Source of the DNA: Cryptomeria japonica
Lineage: Eukaryota > Streptophyta > Pinopsida > Cupressales > Cupressaceae
NCBI RefSeq assembly: GCF_030272615.1
Contig: NC_081414.1
Span: forward strand, 825,434,896 to 825,498,895
Length of the DNA: 64,000 nucleotides
Reading direction: 5' to 3'
Both the position numbers and the translations under genes were made by a program. Below are positions 11,415 through 24,300 of the stretch, piece by piece. The first letter of the stretch is position 1. The number at the start of each line of letters is the position of its first letter. The notes under the pieces were generated by a model. The model was given only the letters and a program-made list of their open reading frames with translations. It made no database searches and had not been told where the DNA came from.

Positions 11415-12479
11415 TATTGGTATTTTGGTATGGTTTTGTCATTGATGTCAACACCTACTAAACACTTATCAACTCTAGCACTTTGGAGAATCAACAACAT
11501 TCACCAGCAAGCAAGTGACTCATGCACAATCATCAGTATCTGGTACACCGGCAAGATATAATGATCAATGGCACTTGGAATGATATGGAAAACACTTGGT
11601 TATGTCGAAGACATCGTGTAGACACTTTTTCTTGGAGTTTTGTTTATTGGTATATTAGCATTTTCATATTTGTTGTTATCGGCAAATAGGTCTAGGTTAC
11701 ACCAGTAGGTTTATCTTTTCCAGATCAGCATGGCATGCTATGGAGATAACTTATTATTGTTGTAAATACATTAAGCCAACATATTGAATCGGTTATTGCA
11801 TCAGGTATTAATTGATATGTAAATTAATTTTATTGTAATATCTTGTAGAGCTGACCTACTAAAATTGGTCTTAGGGTATGGTATAAATGTAAGATCTTAT
11901 TTGTAAGATCGAATGTGGAATGTGAAAAAGGATTGTGTGAAGGTATATGTGAGATTAAGTAGAGCTATTCATGTAGACATCATTTGAAGATTGAAGGAAG
12001 GTTTTTTGAGAAGACAATCAGAACTACACCGGTACTGAATACAGCATATGAAGATGTTATTTTGAGTAGTACATTCTTATTGGATTTAACCATCCAACTG
12101 TAGTCAGTGTGACTCCCATTTTGTGATTGAGCAGTGAGCTCTAGGGGCTTGGCCTTTCTGCATGTGCAGACCCCATTTGTATACACTTACTATCAGCAGT
12201 AGTATCATCTGATTGTGGGTAAGGTTTCCCACCATGGTTTTTCCCCTTATAGGGTTTCCACGTACAAATATTGGTGTTATGTGTTGTGGATGACTTTGTC
12301 TTTTTGTTTCATGCATTAATCCTTACCAGTATTGCAATTAACTGTTAAAATTGTCTACCGACATATTAGACTGGTTTACCGATATTAAGCATTAAGTTGG
12401 TTAAGTTGTTTTTTGGTTTGAATTTATTTGACAACTAATTCACCCCCCCACCCCTCTCAGTTGTCTCCGGGACCTAACA
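11415..12479 (+). repeat. 5' LTR of nested copia element (family A)
   Basis: About 1,065 bp, ending GGGACCTAACA. It matches the 3' LTR at 17068 closely and the LTR at 3899 less closely. The first two bases are TA, not TG. Confidence 0.92.
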
Positions 12480-12481
12480 AT

Positions 12482-12493
12482 TGGTATTAGAGC
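12482..12493 (+). promoter_or_regulatory. primer binding site of nested copia element
   Basis: TGGTATTAGAGC follows the LTR end. One C-to-T change from the site at 4954. Confidence 0.85.
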
Positions 12494-12535
12494 TTAGTCC
12501 TCTTTTGCAAAAGTTTAACAGCTTGAGGAGATCCA

Positions 12536-15028
12536 ATGTCTACTAACTATTTCAGGAAGGACAATCCTAAACTTGATGAAACCAACTATGGCATATGGAA
12601 GATCAGAATGGAGACACATTTAAATTGCATTGGAAAGGACATCTGGGATGTTACAAAGAATGGTTATACTACTCCTACTCAGAATCAGACCAATCCACCC
12701 AACTTGACTAAAGATGAGGAAAATGATTGCAAAGCAAGAGAAGCACTTTTGAGCACATTATCTGATCAACAAATCATGGGATTATCAGATAGGTCTACTA
12801 CTAAAGCTATTTGGGATCATTTGGAAACACTGAATGAAGGAGATTCCACAGTCAAAATTGCAAAACTTGAAAGCTTCCGGGTCAAGTATGAACATCTAAA
12901 AATGGAAGAAGATGAAAGGATTTCTACTTTTATGGAAAGAGTAAATGAGATTGTTTTGGGTATTAAATGTTGGGGAGGAACCTTGAGTGAGGATGAAATT
13001 GTTTCAAAAGTTTTAAGAGGATTGCCACTGGCATATAAAATGAAAGTCACTGCTATAAATGAGTCATGAACAATGCCTAATATAATAGTAACTAGGGATA
13101 CATTGATTGGAAAACTTTCAGCTTTTGAAATTGAAGAATTTGGTCTTGTTGCTACTATAAAGATAGATTTAGCCTTTAAAGCATCAACATCATCTACTCC
13201 ATCATTTGACAAATCTGATTGGAAAGCCTTTTATGCAAGAGAACTTGAAGAAAGCAGGAAAGAAAATGAAGAACTTGAAGAACTTGAAGCACTATTTGCA
13301 AGGAAAATGCCTAAAGGTTCAGTTGGAAGTAAGTATGAAGGTAAAGCACCCTTTAAATGTTTTAACTGCAATAAGATTGGTCATATGGCTTCAAGATTCC
13401 CTAATAGACATGCTAGACTAAGAGAAGAAGCTAGAAGAACATACAAGCCTAACCCTGAATATCAGAGATACAGATTCAAGAAGAATAAAGACAAATATTG
13501 TTACATTGTTGATGAAGGAGTGACTAATGATTCTGATGAGGATCCAAAAGACAATGGATGGGTTTTTGTTGCTATAACAGAAGATCAACGGACACCTATT
13601 GCTCAACCAATAGAACAGGCCTTGGCAGCTAAAGTTGAAGTAAAGGATGAGTGGATCATTAATTTAGGATGCTCACATCATATGATAGGAGACAAAGGTA
13701 AATTCTTGAACTTTCAAGAATACAATGGAGGCTTAGTGAGATTTGGAGATGACAAAGCTTGTTTGATCAAAGGTAAGGGTACAATATCTCTTGATGGTAA
13801 GTATAACACTGACAATGTTTACTATGTTGAAGGATAAAAGAATAATCTTTTAAGTGTTGGTCAATTAGTTGAGAAAGAATTTCAGTTACAATTCAAAAAT
13901 GAAAAATGCAAAATCATGAATAGAACTAGTTTGGAAATTGCAACCGGTAATCAGACTAGAGGTAATATCTTTCATTTGAATAACAGTGAAAAGACATGCT
14001 TAATTGCACATATTGATGAAAGTTGGCTATGGCATAAGAGACTCTGTCATGTAAACTTTGATTGCATGGTGAAAATCAGCACTATTAAGGCAGTTAGAGA
14101 TTTACCTAAAATTGTCAAACCTCACAATACAGTATGTAAGGAATGTCAATTTGGAAAACAAGTTAGAGCTAGTTTCAAAAGTATTCTAGAAAAATCCAAT
14201 AATGCTCTTGATTTAATTCATACCGATTTATGTGGTCCAGCTAGAACTAAAAGCTTACAAGGTGATAGATATTTCATGCTAATCATTGATGACTACTCTA
14301 GAATGTGTTGGGTTACTTTTCTCAGAGAAAAATCAGAAGCACTTGGAAAGTTCAAACTATTCAAAGCAATGATAGAAAATGAAACCAGTAAGAAAATCAA
14401 ATGTCTAAGATCAGATCAAGGAGGAGAATTTACATCTAAGGAATTTAATACATTCTGTGAAGTGAATGGAATCAGAAGACAGCTATCAGCACCTTGGACA
14501 CCACAGCAGAATGGAGTTATTGAAAGGAAAAATAGAACTATCTTGGATGCAGCAAGAAGTATGTTATCAGAAGAAAACCTACCACATGTATATTTGAGAG
14601 AGACAGTCGGTACAGTGGTCTATACATTCAACAAAGTTCACATCAAAGGTGAAACCGGTAAGACCCCTCATGAACTATGGTTTGGTATTACTCCTACTCT
14701 TAAATATTTCAAAATTTTTGGAAGTAAATGTTATATCAAAAGAGATGAGTATATTGAAAAATTTGATCCTAGAAGTGATGAAGGAATCTTTCTTGGTTAT
14801 TCATCTAAGAGCAAGACATATAGATGTTTTAACAAAAGATTGCAAAAAATTGTTGAAAGTACAAATGTAAAGATTGATGAACAATTAAGAGGAACTTCAA
14901 GGTATATAGACTCTGAACCGGCAACAAAAATTTTGACAAATGAACCTACTCTAAATCCACCGGTACAAAATGAAGATCCAGTTACCCTAGTATCATCTGA
15001 AAATTCCACAGTAACTGAGGAACAATAG
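12536..15028 (+). pseudogene. copia Gag, protease and integrase (copy 3)
   Basis: ATG at 12536 (MSTNYFRKDNPKLDETNYG) is the natural Gag start, 57 bases after the LTR. Stops occur at TGA 13067, TAA 13835 and TAG 15026. The zinc knuckle reads CFNCNKIGHMASRF, so the fourth metal ligand Cys is now Phe. The protease site reads INLGCSHH where copies 1 and 2 have IDSGCSHH, so the catalytic Asp and Ser are gone. Integrase keeps WHKRLCH, CKEC, HTDLCGP, RSDQGGEF and NGVIERKNRT. Gag, protease and integrase order and length are those of plant copia. This copy cannot make an active protease. Confidence 0.93.
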
Positions 15029-16679
15029 CAAACAAAGACACCTCGGTATGTAAGACTGAATCACTCTAAAGATCAGATAATTGGAAACAAGTATAAAGGA
15101 GTTATGACAAGAGGAAGATTGGCAAATGAAGAGGTATGTCTTATTTCTCAGATTGAACCATCATCAGTTAATGAGGCATGTGAAGATAAATATTGGATTA
15201 AAGTTATAGAAGAAGAATTAGAACAAATTGAGAAGAATAACACTTGAACATTAGTTCCCCGGCCTAAAGATAAAAATATAATCGGAACCAAATGGGTATT
15301 CAGAAAAAAACTTAATGAAGATCGTAAGGTTATCAGAAATAAAGCAAGACTAGTGTGTAAGGGATATTCTCAGAAAGAAGGAATTGAATACAATGAAACC
15401 TTTGCACCGGTAGCTAGAATTGAGGTAGTCAGATTATTTTTGGCTTTTGCAGCACATAAGAACTACAAAGTATATCAAATGGATATTAAATGTGCATTTT
15501 TGAATGGAGATCTTGAAGAAGAAGTTTACATTAAACAACCTGATGGATTTTCTTTGACAGATAACAAAGATATGGCTTGCAGGTTAAGAAAAGCTTTGTA
15601 TGGATTGAAGCAAGCTCCAAGAGCTTGGTATGCAAGATTGGATAAGTATCTTTTGAAGATTGGTTTTTCTAAAGGTATATAGACAGCAATTTATATTATA
15701 AAGTGACTAATGATAACATCTTGGTTATAGAATTTTTTGTTGATGATATAATCTTTAAAGGAGAAGATGGATTATGTAAAGAATTTTCTATTAAAATGCA
15801 GCAAGAATTTGAAATGTCTATGATTGGAGAAATAAAATTCTTTTTAGGATTGCAGATTTCATAGATTAATAAAGGTATATTCTTGAGTCAATCCAAGTAC
15901 TTAAAGGAGTTATTAAAGAAATTTGGAATGGAGAACTCTAAACTGGTAAGCACACCTATGACTACAAATGACAAACTATCACTAAGGGATGAATCTACAC
16001 CTATCAATCCAACTAGATACAAATCTATGATAGGAGGTTTATTGTATTTGACACAAACCAGACCTGATATTATGAATGCAGTATGTATTGTTTCAAGATT
16101 TCAGAGTAATCTTAGAGAAAATCAAGAATCAGTAGTAAAAAAGATTTTTTGGTACTTACAAGGCACTATAAATCTTGGATTATGGTATCATAGAGATGAA
16201 AACTTTGAATTATATGCATACACAGATGCAAATTGGGCAGGAGATGTTGATGATAGAAAAAGCACCACCGACGGAGCATTCTTTCTTAGAAACAGACTAG
16301 TTTCTTGGTTGAGTAAGAAACAAAGTTGTACATATTTATCAACAGCAGAATCAGAATATGTTGCAGCAGCAACTAACTGTACATAGGTACTATGGCTTAA
16401 GCAAATATTGAAAGATATAAAGGTAAAATGCAAGGAACCTATTACTATCTATTGTGATAACACTGCAGCAATTGATATATCTAAGAATCTTGTATTACAT
16501 TCTAAAACCAAACATGTTTCTATCAAACTGAATTTTCTAAGGGAAAATGTTGAAGCAAAGGAAATAAAACTGGTTTATGTGAATACAAAAGAATAGATTG
16601 CAGATATCTTTACTAAACCTCTACCTAAGGAGACTTTTGAATATCTCAGAGATCAGCTTGGGGTCATACCCCACTAGTA
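15029..16679 (+). pseudogene. copia reverse transcriptase and RNase H (copy 3)
   Basis: Motifs are present: [10 protein letters not shown] at about 15340, [35 protein letters not shown] near 15735, TPMTTNDK, YKSMIGGLLYLTQTRPDI, AYTDANWAGDVDDRKSTT and IYCDNTAAI. Breaks include a TGA near 15246 (TGG in copy 1), a frame change near 15680, a TAG near 15862 (CAG in copy 1), a TAG near 16384 (CAA in copy 1) and a TAG near 16594 (CAA in copy 1). The ancestral end is just before 16680. Confidence 0.92.
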
Positions 16680-17067
16680 GAGACTTAGGAAGTTGATTAT
16701 TGTCATCAACCGACAGAATCAACAAAGAAATCTTTTACTCCGGCTTTGATGGGAAGCTACTTTTCAAGGGGAGTAGTTGGTACACTAAATTGATTGGTAT
16801 TTTGTATATGCACTTGGCTTGATAAGAACTTTGGCATTTGATGTCAAAGGGGGAGAGATTGGTATGGAAAAACACAAGGAAAACACATGTTTCTCCCAGG
16901 GGGAGAGATTGTTATTTGGGATAGATGATTACTCTTTGTATCTGTATTTTGATTTCTGGTTATGATCTCTTTTCGGAGATTGTTGGTTTTTCGTATTTGG
17001 CATTTTTTATTTTGGCACTTTGATGGTTTTTCCATCTTGTGTTGCCATCAATGCCAAAGGAGGAGAT
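16680..17067 (+). other. copia 3' untranslated region and polypurine tract (copy 3)
   Basis: Non-coding, homologous to 3494-3898. Purine boxes lie near 16768, 16846, 16898 and at the LTR border, AAAGGAGGAGAT (17056-17067). Confidence 0.78.
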
Positions 17068-18129
17068 TGTTGGTATTTTGGTATGGTTATGTCATTAATG
17101 TCAACACCTACTAAACACTTATCAACTCTGGCACTTTGGAGAATCAGCAATATTCACCGGCAAGCAAGTGACTCATGCCCAATCACTAGTATTTGGTACA
17201 CCGACAAGATATAATGATCACCGACACTTGGAATGATATGGAAAACACTTTGTTATGTCGAAGACATCGTGTGGACACTTTATCTTGGAGTTGTGTTTAT
17301 TGGTATATTAGCATTTGCATATTTGTTGTTATCAGCAAATAGGTCCAAGTTACACCAGTAGGTTTATCTTTTCCAGATCAGCATGGCACGCTATGGAGAT
17401 GACTTATTATTGTTGTAAATACATTAAGCCGACATATAGAATCGATTATTGCATCGGGTATTAATTGATATGTAAATTAATTTTATTGTAATATCCTGTA
17501 GAGCCGACCTACTAAAATTGGTCTTAGGGTATGGTATAAATGTAAGATCTTATTTGTAAGATCGAATGTGGAATGCGAAAAAGGATTGTGTGAAGGTATA
17601 TTCGAGATTAAGCAGAGCTATTCACGCAAACATCATTTGAAGATTGAAGGAAGGTTTTTTGAGAAGACAATCAGAACTACACCGGTACTGAATCCAACAT
17701 ATGAAGATGCTATTTTGAGCAGTACATTCTTATTGGATTTAACCATCCAACTGTAGTCAGTGTGACTCCCATTTTGTGATTGAGCAGTGAACTTTAGGTG
17801 CTTGGCCTTTTTGCATGTGCAGACCCCATTTGTATACACTTACTATCAGTAGTAGTATCATCTAATTGTGGGTAAGGTTTCCCACCATGGTTTTTCCCCT
17901 TACAGGGTTTCCACATACAAATATTTGTATTATGTGTTGTGGATGACTTTGTCTTTTTGTTTCATGCATAATCCTTACTAGTATTGCAATTAATTGTTAA
18001 AACTGTCTATCGGCATATTAGACTGGTTTACCGATATTAAGCATTAAGTTGGTTTAAGTTGTTTTTTGGTTTGAATTTATTTGACAACTAATTCACCCCC
18101 CCCCTCTTAGTTGTCTTCGGGACCTAACA
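17068..18129 (+). repeat. 3' LTR of nested copia element (family A)
   Basis: About 1,062 bp, TGTTGGTATTTTGG to GGGACCTAACA, partner of 11415-12479. Confidence 0.93.
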
Positions 18130-18134
18130 GCCTC

Positions 18135-18765
18135 AAGGAAGGACATACTGCTAATGTGTGTAGAAACAAGGCCTACAATAATTTCCCTTATTTTCTAAAC
18201 AATAAGCCTAGATCCAATAGATTCAATGGAAATTTTTATGCATGCAACAAGTTTGGGCATATAGCATTTGAATGTAGGTCTGTTTTGCACAACACTGGGA
18301 TATACCCTCCAAGAACTCAAGGAGTTATCCCAAAACCCTCTGTGAACTGGAATCCCAACCAGTATAATACCTATGACCATCGATCAGGTGGTTATCAAGC
18401 GGCAACTGGTTGGAGAGAAACCTATTTGATCTATCATGGTAGCAGTTATACTACTGCTACATGCAAAAGGAAGAATGGTAGTATGAATAATGGACCATGG
18501 AGAACACCTGGAATGGTATGCTATCATTGCAACAAAACTGGGACACACTGCCAGAACCTGCAGAATGAAAAAGAACCTATTGGATGATATACCAATCACT
18601 CCAAAAGGGAAGATTGATGTTGAAACCGTTCAAGCAGGAATGAATAAAACTTGGAAAAAGAAACCTGAAGAAGTGTCACAGGATGAACTGGTTTCTGCAC
18701 CTAGTGTGGAAGTCTCTAAACCGACAAACAGAGCTTCAAAAAGCTTAGGGGGAGCATATCGATGA
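18135..18765 (+). pseudogene. Gag-like zinc-knuckle part of ORF1, continued after nested insertion
   Basis: This is the second half of the Gag-like ORF that ends at 11414. Joining the two sides across the copia element gives a knuckle whose second Cys lies on the left and whose His and last Cys (KEGHTANVC) lie on the right, so the insertion hit the knuckle itself. A second knuckle reads FYACNKFGHIAFEC, with the first Cys replaced by Tyr or shifted. A third starts CYHCNKTG and continues in another frame as HTARTCRMKK, so a frameshift lies near 18540. The remaining C-part (18490-18765) is Lys-rich and ends at TGA. Confidence 0.8.
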
Positions 18766-19172
18766 AACATTTGAACCCCTAGTTTATATTAGTAAAGACC
18801 TTAACCGGTATATGTTACCTGTCAATCGGTAGAAGACTTGAAATGGTAAAAGGAAAAATTAGGGTTTGTACCCTAGCGGTGATGCATTATTATGGTAGGT
18901 GAAAGATTGTTTAAAAAGAATTTTTTTCATCATTTTCACTTATCAGTTTGCGAAAGAAGAACTTTCAAAGAGAAGAGCGACAAAGAGCTATTCGCTTAGC
19001 AATTCAAAGTGAATCCAAAAATATTGCAAAGGAATCCAGTAGACTTTCAATCTATCGGTGAAGAACACTAAGCAGTGTTCCAAGCAACCAAAGTGGTGTG
19101 TTGTGAGCGACATTGGCAAACCCTAAATTTTGAATTGTGAAGGTATTTCTCAAAATTCTTATTTATCATTTA
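18766..19172 (+). other. spacer between the two ORFs of the non-autonomous element
   Basis: No reading frame or repeat that I can name. It is purine-rich near 18950-19010 and just precedes the ORF2 start codon. It could be an intron or leader for ORF2; I see no clear splice pair. Confidence 0.5.
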
Positions 19173-21330
19173 ATCATGGCTTCTTCATCGCACTCCAGTT
19201 CTAGTGTACCTATGGATTCAGCCGAGTTTCTTCAAAAGAAGATGAAATACAATGCCCTATCCCAAATACCCGTCGGAGTTCTTGTCGAGGAAGACATTTT
19301 GGGATATATAGACTGTAAACTAGAAGACTTAGGATCCTTAGTGATTCATTCTCATCTAGGTCTGTTCTATGGGCATCACAAGAAAATCAAACCTGAATAT
19401 AGCATCCTAGAGAGGAAGAAACTACACAATGCGGTTTATTTTCTGGAAGAGTTCATTGAAGATCACATTTGCATCATCCTGAGTAGAGTGCACGGTGATA
19501 AAATGTATCTCGAGCGGACGCATGATATCACACCAGAAGCAATTCATGCCATCACCGGTTTTTGTAACATTGGAGAGGTTCCAGCTCTAAGGAAGGTCAC
19601 CAAGACTAAAATGACTAAGCTCATCGGTTCTTTGAGCAGCCAACGGGCGATGACCGTCAACACCATCAAAGATGATTTGGTTAAGTATGCTTGCATGGTG
19701 ATTGGCTACCAGATGTTTTATGCCAGCAGAATGAACTTTGTCCATGTTGCTGCAGTGAATGTTGCCTACAAAATGATTAAGGAAGACACCTCATTTGATT
19801 TGTGTACCTGTTTGTAGAAGCAATTGCTACTAAACCTAAAGTCCATTAAACAAGATAATGCTCTAAGGTTCAGGTTTGGACAACTTTTGGTTGGCCTATT
19901 CTTTTACTTTCAAGGTTATTTCCCTAGAATAGGTGATGTGCAATGGTCTGCTAACCTACTGGTCTCCAGACAAATCAAGGAAAGTCTTCAAGTAGTGGGA
20001 ACTTCACATCCTAAGGCTATGAATAAGTATTTCAATCAATTCAAGCGGAAGATGAGCCAGAGGATAAGGATATCTAGAGATATTGTGAAGAAATATGAAG
20101 ATGACATCTGCTTCACCATAAAGGTAGATGAATGCATAATGAAAGCGGTGGAACCAAGAAAGGAAGTAGTTGAACCAATGGGGTATGAAGTGATGTATAA
20201 TATGTTGATTGGGTATGCCTCTACCCTGCTTGCCTCACCACTAGATGCTAAGAAAAAGAGAACCGACACCTACTTAGAGAGGGTAACACCAATTGAAGAT
20301 CCTACATAGAAAAAGGGCAAGGCAGTGCCATCGATATCGGCACCGGTTACCTCAGCCAGTCCAAAAGTGACCAAGCGGTCACCTGCCAAGAAGAAACCTG
20401 AGGTTGCTCCCACTAAAGTATTCGAGAGGAAGCAGAAAACCAAAACCAGCTCACCGGAGTCAGAGGATACTGAATCGGAAATTCAACCTAAGAAGACAAG
20501 ATAATCAAGCAAGAAGGAAAAATCTACCGGTAGTGCACCTGCAACTTCAGCAACGGTAAACATAGATATTTCCTCCTATAAGCCTATGACACATTGTCAG
20601 AGGACAATCAAGAACATTAGGAGAAAATTGCTTGATGATTTAAAAGAGCATTTTGACAATTTTAATGATAATGAGAAAGATGAAGTAGAACAAGAGGTTA
20701 TTAGATATTTGTGTGTCAATGATCAGTCGCCATCTGAAATCAGATCGGTCACACCAGATTCTTTATACAATTCTTTAGATAACAAATGGCGCATTGCCAT
20801 TGAAAAGGAACAAGAAATAAGGGAGAGAGTCTTTGCACAATACTTTCCCGATGCCTCTAATTCTAAATTATTTGAGATAATGGATAAGAACAAAGGCCTC
20901 TTCTTCATGAGAATAAGAAGACTCAGGCTACTGGAAGGTAAAACTTCAGAAGTGGAGAAGGACACACATTTACATGCCAAAGTTGTTGTCTAGTTACACC
21001 AAGTGTCTGAGGCTAATCTGAAGGCTGAACAAGCACTTGATCTAACATCAGGGAAACCAGATGAAGCATTTGACAGTGAAGGGGAAAGAGTGATAGAGAA
21101 AAATGATCCCATTGATGTGGATGCATTAGATGTTGAGGATGTCACTTTGGACATAGAAAAAGAGAAGCAGGACAAAGAACAAATGAAGAAAGAGCAAGTG
21201 GAAAAGGCAAAGAAAGAGGAATACAAGAGGAAAGAGGAAGAGAAAAAGAAAAGGAAGACAAGAGGAAAGAGGAAGAGAAAAAGAAAGAGGAGGAGAATAG
21301 GAAACAAGAAGAAGAGAAGAGAAAAGAAGA
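19173..21330 (+). pseudogene. ORF2 of non-autonomous element, N-terminal and middle part; function unknown
   Basis: ATG at 19173 begins MASSSHSSSS. About 380 residues follow that look globular, with YLERTHDITPEAIHAITGF and RFRFGQLLVGLFFYFQGYFP. This resembles the uncharacterised plant transposon-associated proteins often found beside LTR elements; I place it there only tentatively. Next is a Lys/Pro/Ser-rich linker (20310-20560), a helical part (PMTHCQRTIKNIRRKLLDDL onward) and a Glu/Lys tract. Stops at 19815, 20307, 20502 and 20991 leave one consistent frame, with ancestral Gln or Arg-like codons likely. The Glu/Lys tract is cut by the 21331 solo LTR and continues at 25533. Confidence 0.72.
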
Positions 21331-24300
21331 TGTAGGGTCCACCCCTGACTTGACTTGTTTGACTAGAGTTGACCTTTAATTCATGCGTGATAGACACTAT
21401 TGGGGATAGGCTATTTCAGATGATTTATAGGATGTTAATACAATTATTAATGATCATGTGATTTATTAGACACTATATGCTTATTATGTGATTGACTATC
21501 GAAATATTATATTGATCATGTGATTTGATGAGCATAATTATTGATGGATTTTACATGCCTTACTATAATCGTGAATTATACTAATCATGCACTTGATGAT
21601 GTTTTTATGTACTAACCATATTTAATGATTATCTATGATGAGTTGATCTTATGGCGTGTTTGATTGTTGTATGACTATCTTCGGGATAGAGACAATTCCA
21701 CATCACTCGTTGTGAGCGAGATGTGTCGTTGCGATTCTCTAACCCTTGTCTGTTATAATATATATATGCATATGTCATATCGTTACTTTGTGGATGCAGG
21801 ATTTGCAGGCACCAGACATCGACTCCACCTGGCTCCACAGGTCTGAGCATGTCTTTAAATCCCAATGATATGTGGTTCAGAGTTGGCACAATTTCCCCTC
21901 GCATACTCTAGGTCTAAGTTGTTCACTGTGAGTTGTCAGTGTCTTGGCGCAAGTCATCATGATAGTTAGTAAGCTGGGTTTTTTCTGTGTTGTGAGTATG
22001 TTAGTATTGGCTGATTATTCCTTTTATGTTGAGATTGACTATTTGATTATTGATGAGAGATTAAATAATTAATGATATTTATTTTAATTATTTTGATTAA
22101 TAGCGATTTGATTATTTGGTTATCTAATGTTTAATTTAATTTATTGGATTCTTGCTTTTTTGGTTATTTGATTATTTGATATTTAAATGTTTATTTATTT
22201 TAATGATGATTTAATATTTATTTAATATTTATTGTTTAGCTTATGATGTCTTTTATATTTATTTGTGATTTGACCTTTATTGGTATTTATTTATATATTT
22301 AATCGCCTATGGTTTAATATTTATTTGGCTTTTAATGTTTATCTAGTTCATTAATTCATTTATGAGCCTTTGGTTTATTTAATTTAATTTCCCCATTTAA
22401 TTTATTTAATTGTGGCTCATGTTTTATTTATTAGTTTGACTTTTATATTAAGTGGGTTGTATAAATAATAAAATGATAAAACATTCCCACCAAAATGTAA
22501 AAGCATGATTCATATTTTATTGGGTAATATTATTTTACCCATTAAGTAATTAAAAGGGGGTAATTTGTATTCTTTCATTTAAAAGTTATTTTCACCCCAG
22601 GTCAATGGTTTAATTTATTTTACCTACCCTTGGATTTGATTGGCTGGAAGTTTATGGTAGGTAGAAAATATATTTTATTTTCTTGAACTTTGGGAAGGTA
22701 GGTATGGAATATAATGTTTTTGAAATATTTTGATTGGAGGATGGTTTTGCTTGGTTTTTTTGTTTTTTTTTTTTTTTTTTAATAAATAGGCCTTCGTATG
22801 AATTCATGGGGGTTGGCATCTTTGGTGAATGAATTTCAAAGATTAATTTTAAGATTGCTGGTGGTTGGATTTAAATTGGATTAAAGGCTTGGACTAGTTT
22901 TTCTTGTAGTTTTTTTCCTATAGGTTAATTTGCTAGTTGCTTGATTGTGTGGTACTTTCTAGATTAATTTTTGTACTAGAGGCTTTACTTGAGGTCTTCT
23001 ATATTTTCCAGATTTGGCTTTTATCAGTTTCGATATATTTGGATGGTCTTATGTATATTTGCTCCTCTGCACCATTGTGGACATTATAGACTCTCTTCCA
23101 TGTGAATAGGCCATGGATGATTGAGGTGAATATATATGCTATTTTGAACCGGCAAGTGAGTAGGCCTTGTTGTGATGTTATCTTCTATTTGATGGCAGCA
23201 TTTGATGGCTTGATATGCCTTTGTTTATTGCTAGCCAAGAGGCTCATTTTGTTATATTGATGTTGTTGTAGCCTTGCATATGTTGTGAGAGTATGTTTGG
23301 AAGTTATTGGCTGCATTAAGTATTATTTTAATGTATTTATGTTGGTAGAGCCTCTTGTGATGTGTTGTTGGGCCATGTTAGGAGGAGTGGGCTTCCTTGT
23401 GATGATCAGGGTCACGAGAGATAGGCTTGCATGAGGTTCCTTGTAAGGATGCATGAAGTCTAGACCACCAGGGCACATTGGAGTTTTCCATGATTTGTAA
23501 ACAAGTGATAACATTGATAATGAATTTATTGGGATGGGAAAATTATAACTCATTTAAATAAGATAATGAATAGTTTTGAGCCTCATGACTTATGTCCTAG
23601 GGAGGATGTTTTAGGATAAGCATGAGAAGGCCGTGAAGACGATAAGCTAATCTCCCTTGGTCTCTCATAGGTTGAGATGGCTCCACATGTCCATCAGGCT
23701 AGCGCTTTGTGTTATTATGTTATTATGTTATGAGGATGGCATGTGATGACACTCCACTCCTACATGTGTTCCCCCTTTATGATTTATGATTATGCTTATT
23801 GGATGCATTTATGTCCTGATGAGTTTTACGCCTCTGGGAGTTTATTCTTGTGGCTCTGTGTGAGTTATTGCTTGAGAGTCCTTGTTGGTTAGTCTCTTTG
23901 GTTTTGAGTGTCGGCCTAGATGTAGAGTGTGTGTTGGGACCTTGTGTCATCTCCTAGCACGGGGGGTGGTTCCTTTGGTTCCACATGGTCAGGTGGTTGG
24001 TGCTTTTAAACCATTAGGATGTTCCTGTCTTTGGATTCTTCTTGCATGGATGAGGATGCTTCTTTCGATTGTTCATGGATAATAATTGCAGCAAGAATGT
24101 AAATGATGGTGTGATTTATGTAATGAAATTCTTATGTAATGGTTGTAAAAGAAATCATGCTTATGAGAAATGACTATGTTGTTCTAGTTATAGTGATAGC
24201 TTTTGGTTATGGTATGTGATTGTAATGATGAACCCTGAGTTGTAATGTAGCATATTTATATTAATGAAATGGATGCATGAGATGTGGATAAGTATTGTTG

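Larger units (their letters stand above)
11415..18129 (+). mobile_element. Ty1-copia retrotransposon with both LTRs, nested (copy 3)
   Basis: LTRs at 11415-12479 and 17068-18129 enclose a primer binding site, gag-pol and a polypurine tract in the correct order, 6.7 kb in total. The flanks GTCTC (11410-11414) and GCCTC (18130-18134) look like a 5-bp target duplication with one change. The first base pair of the left LTR reads TA instead of TG. The two LTRs are very similar, so the insertion is fairly recent compared with copy 1, but the coding part already has at least eight stops. Confidence 0.94.
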
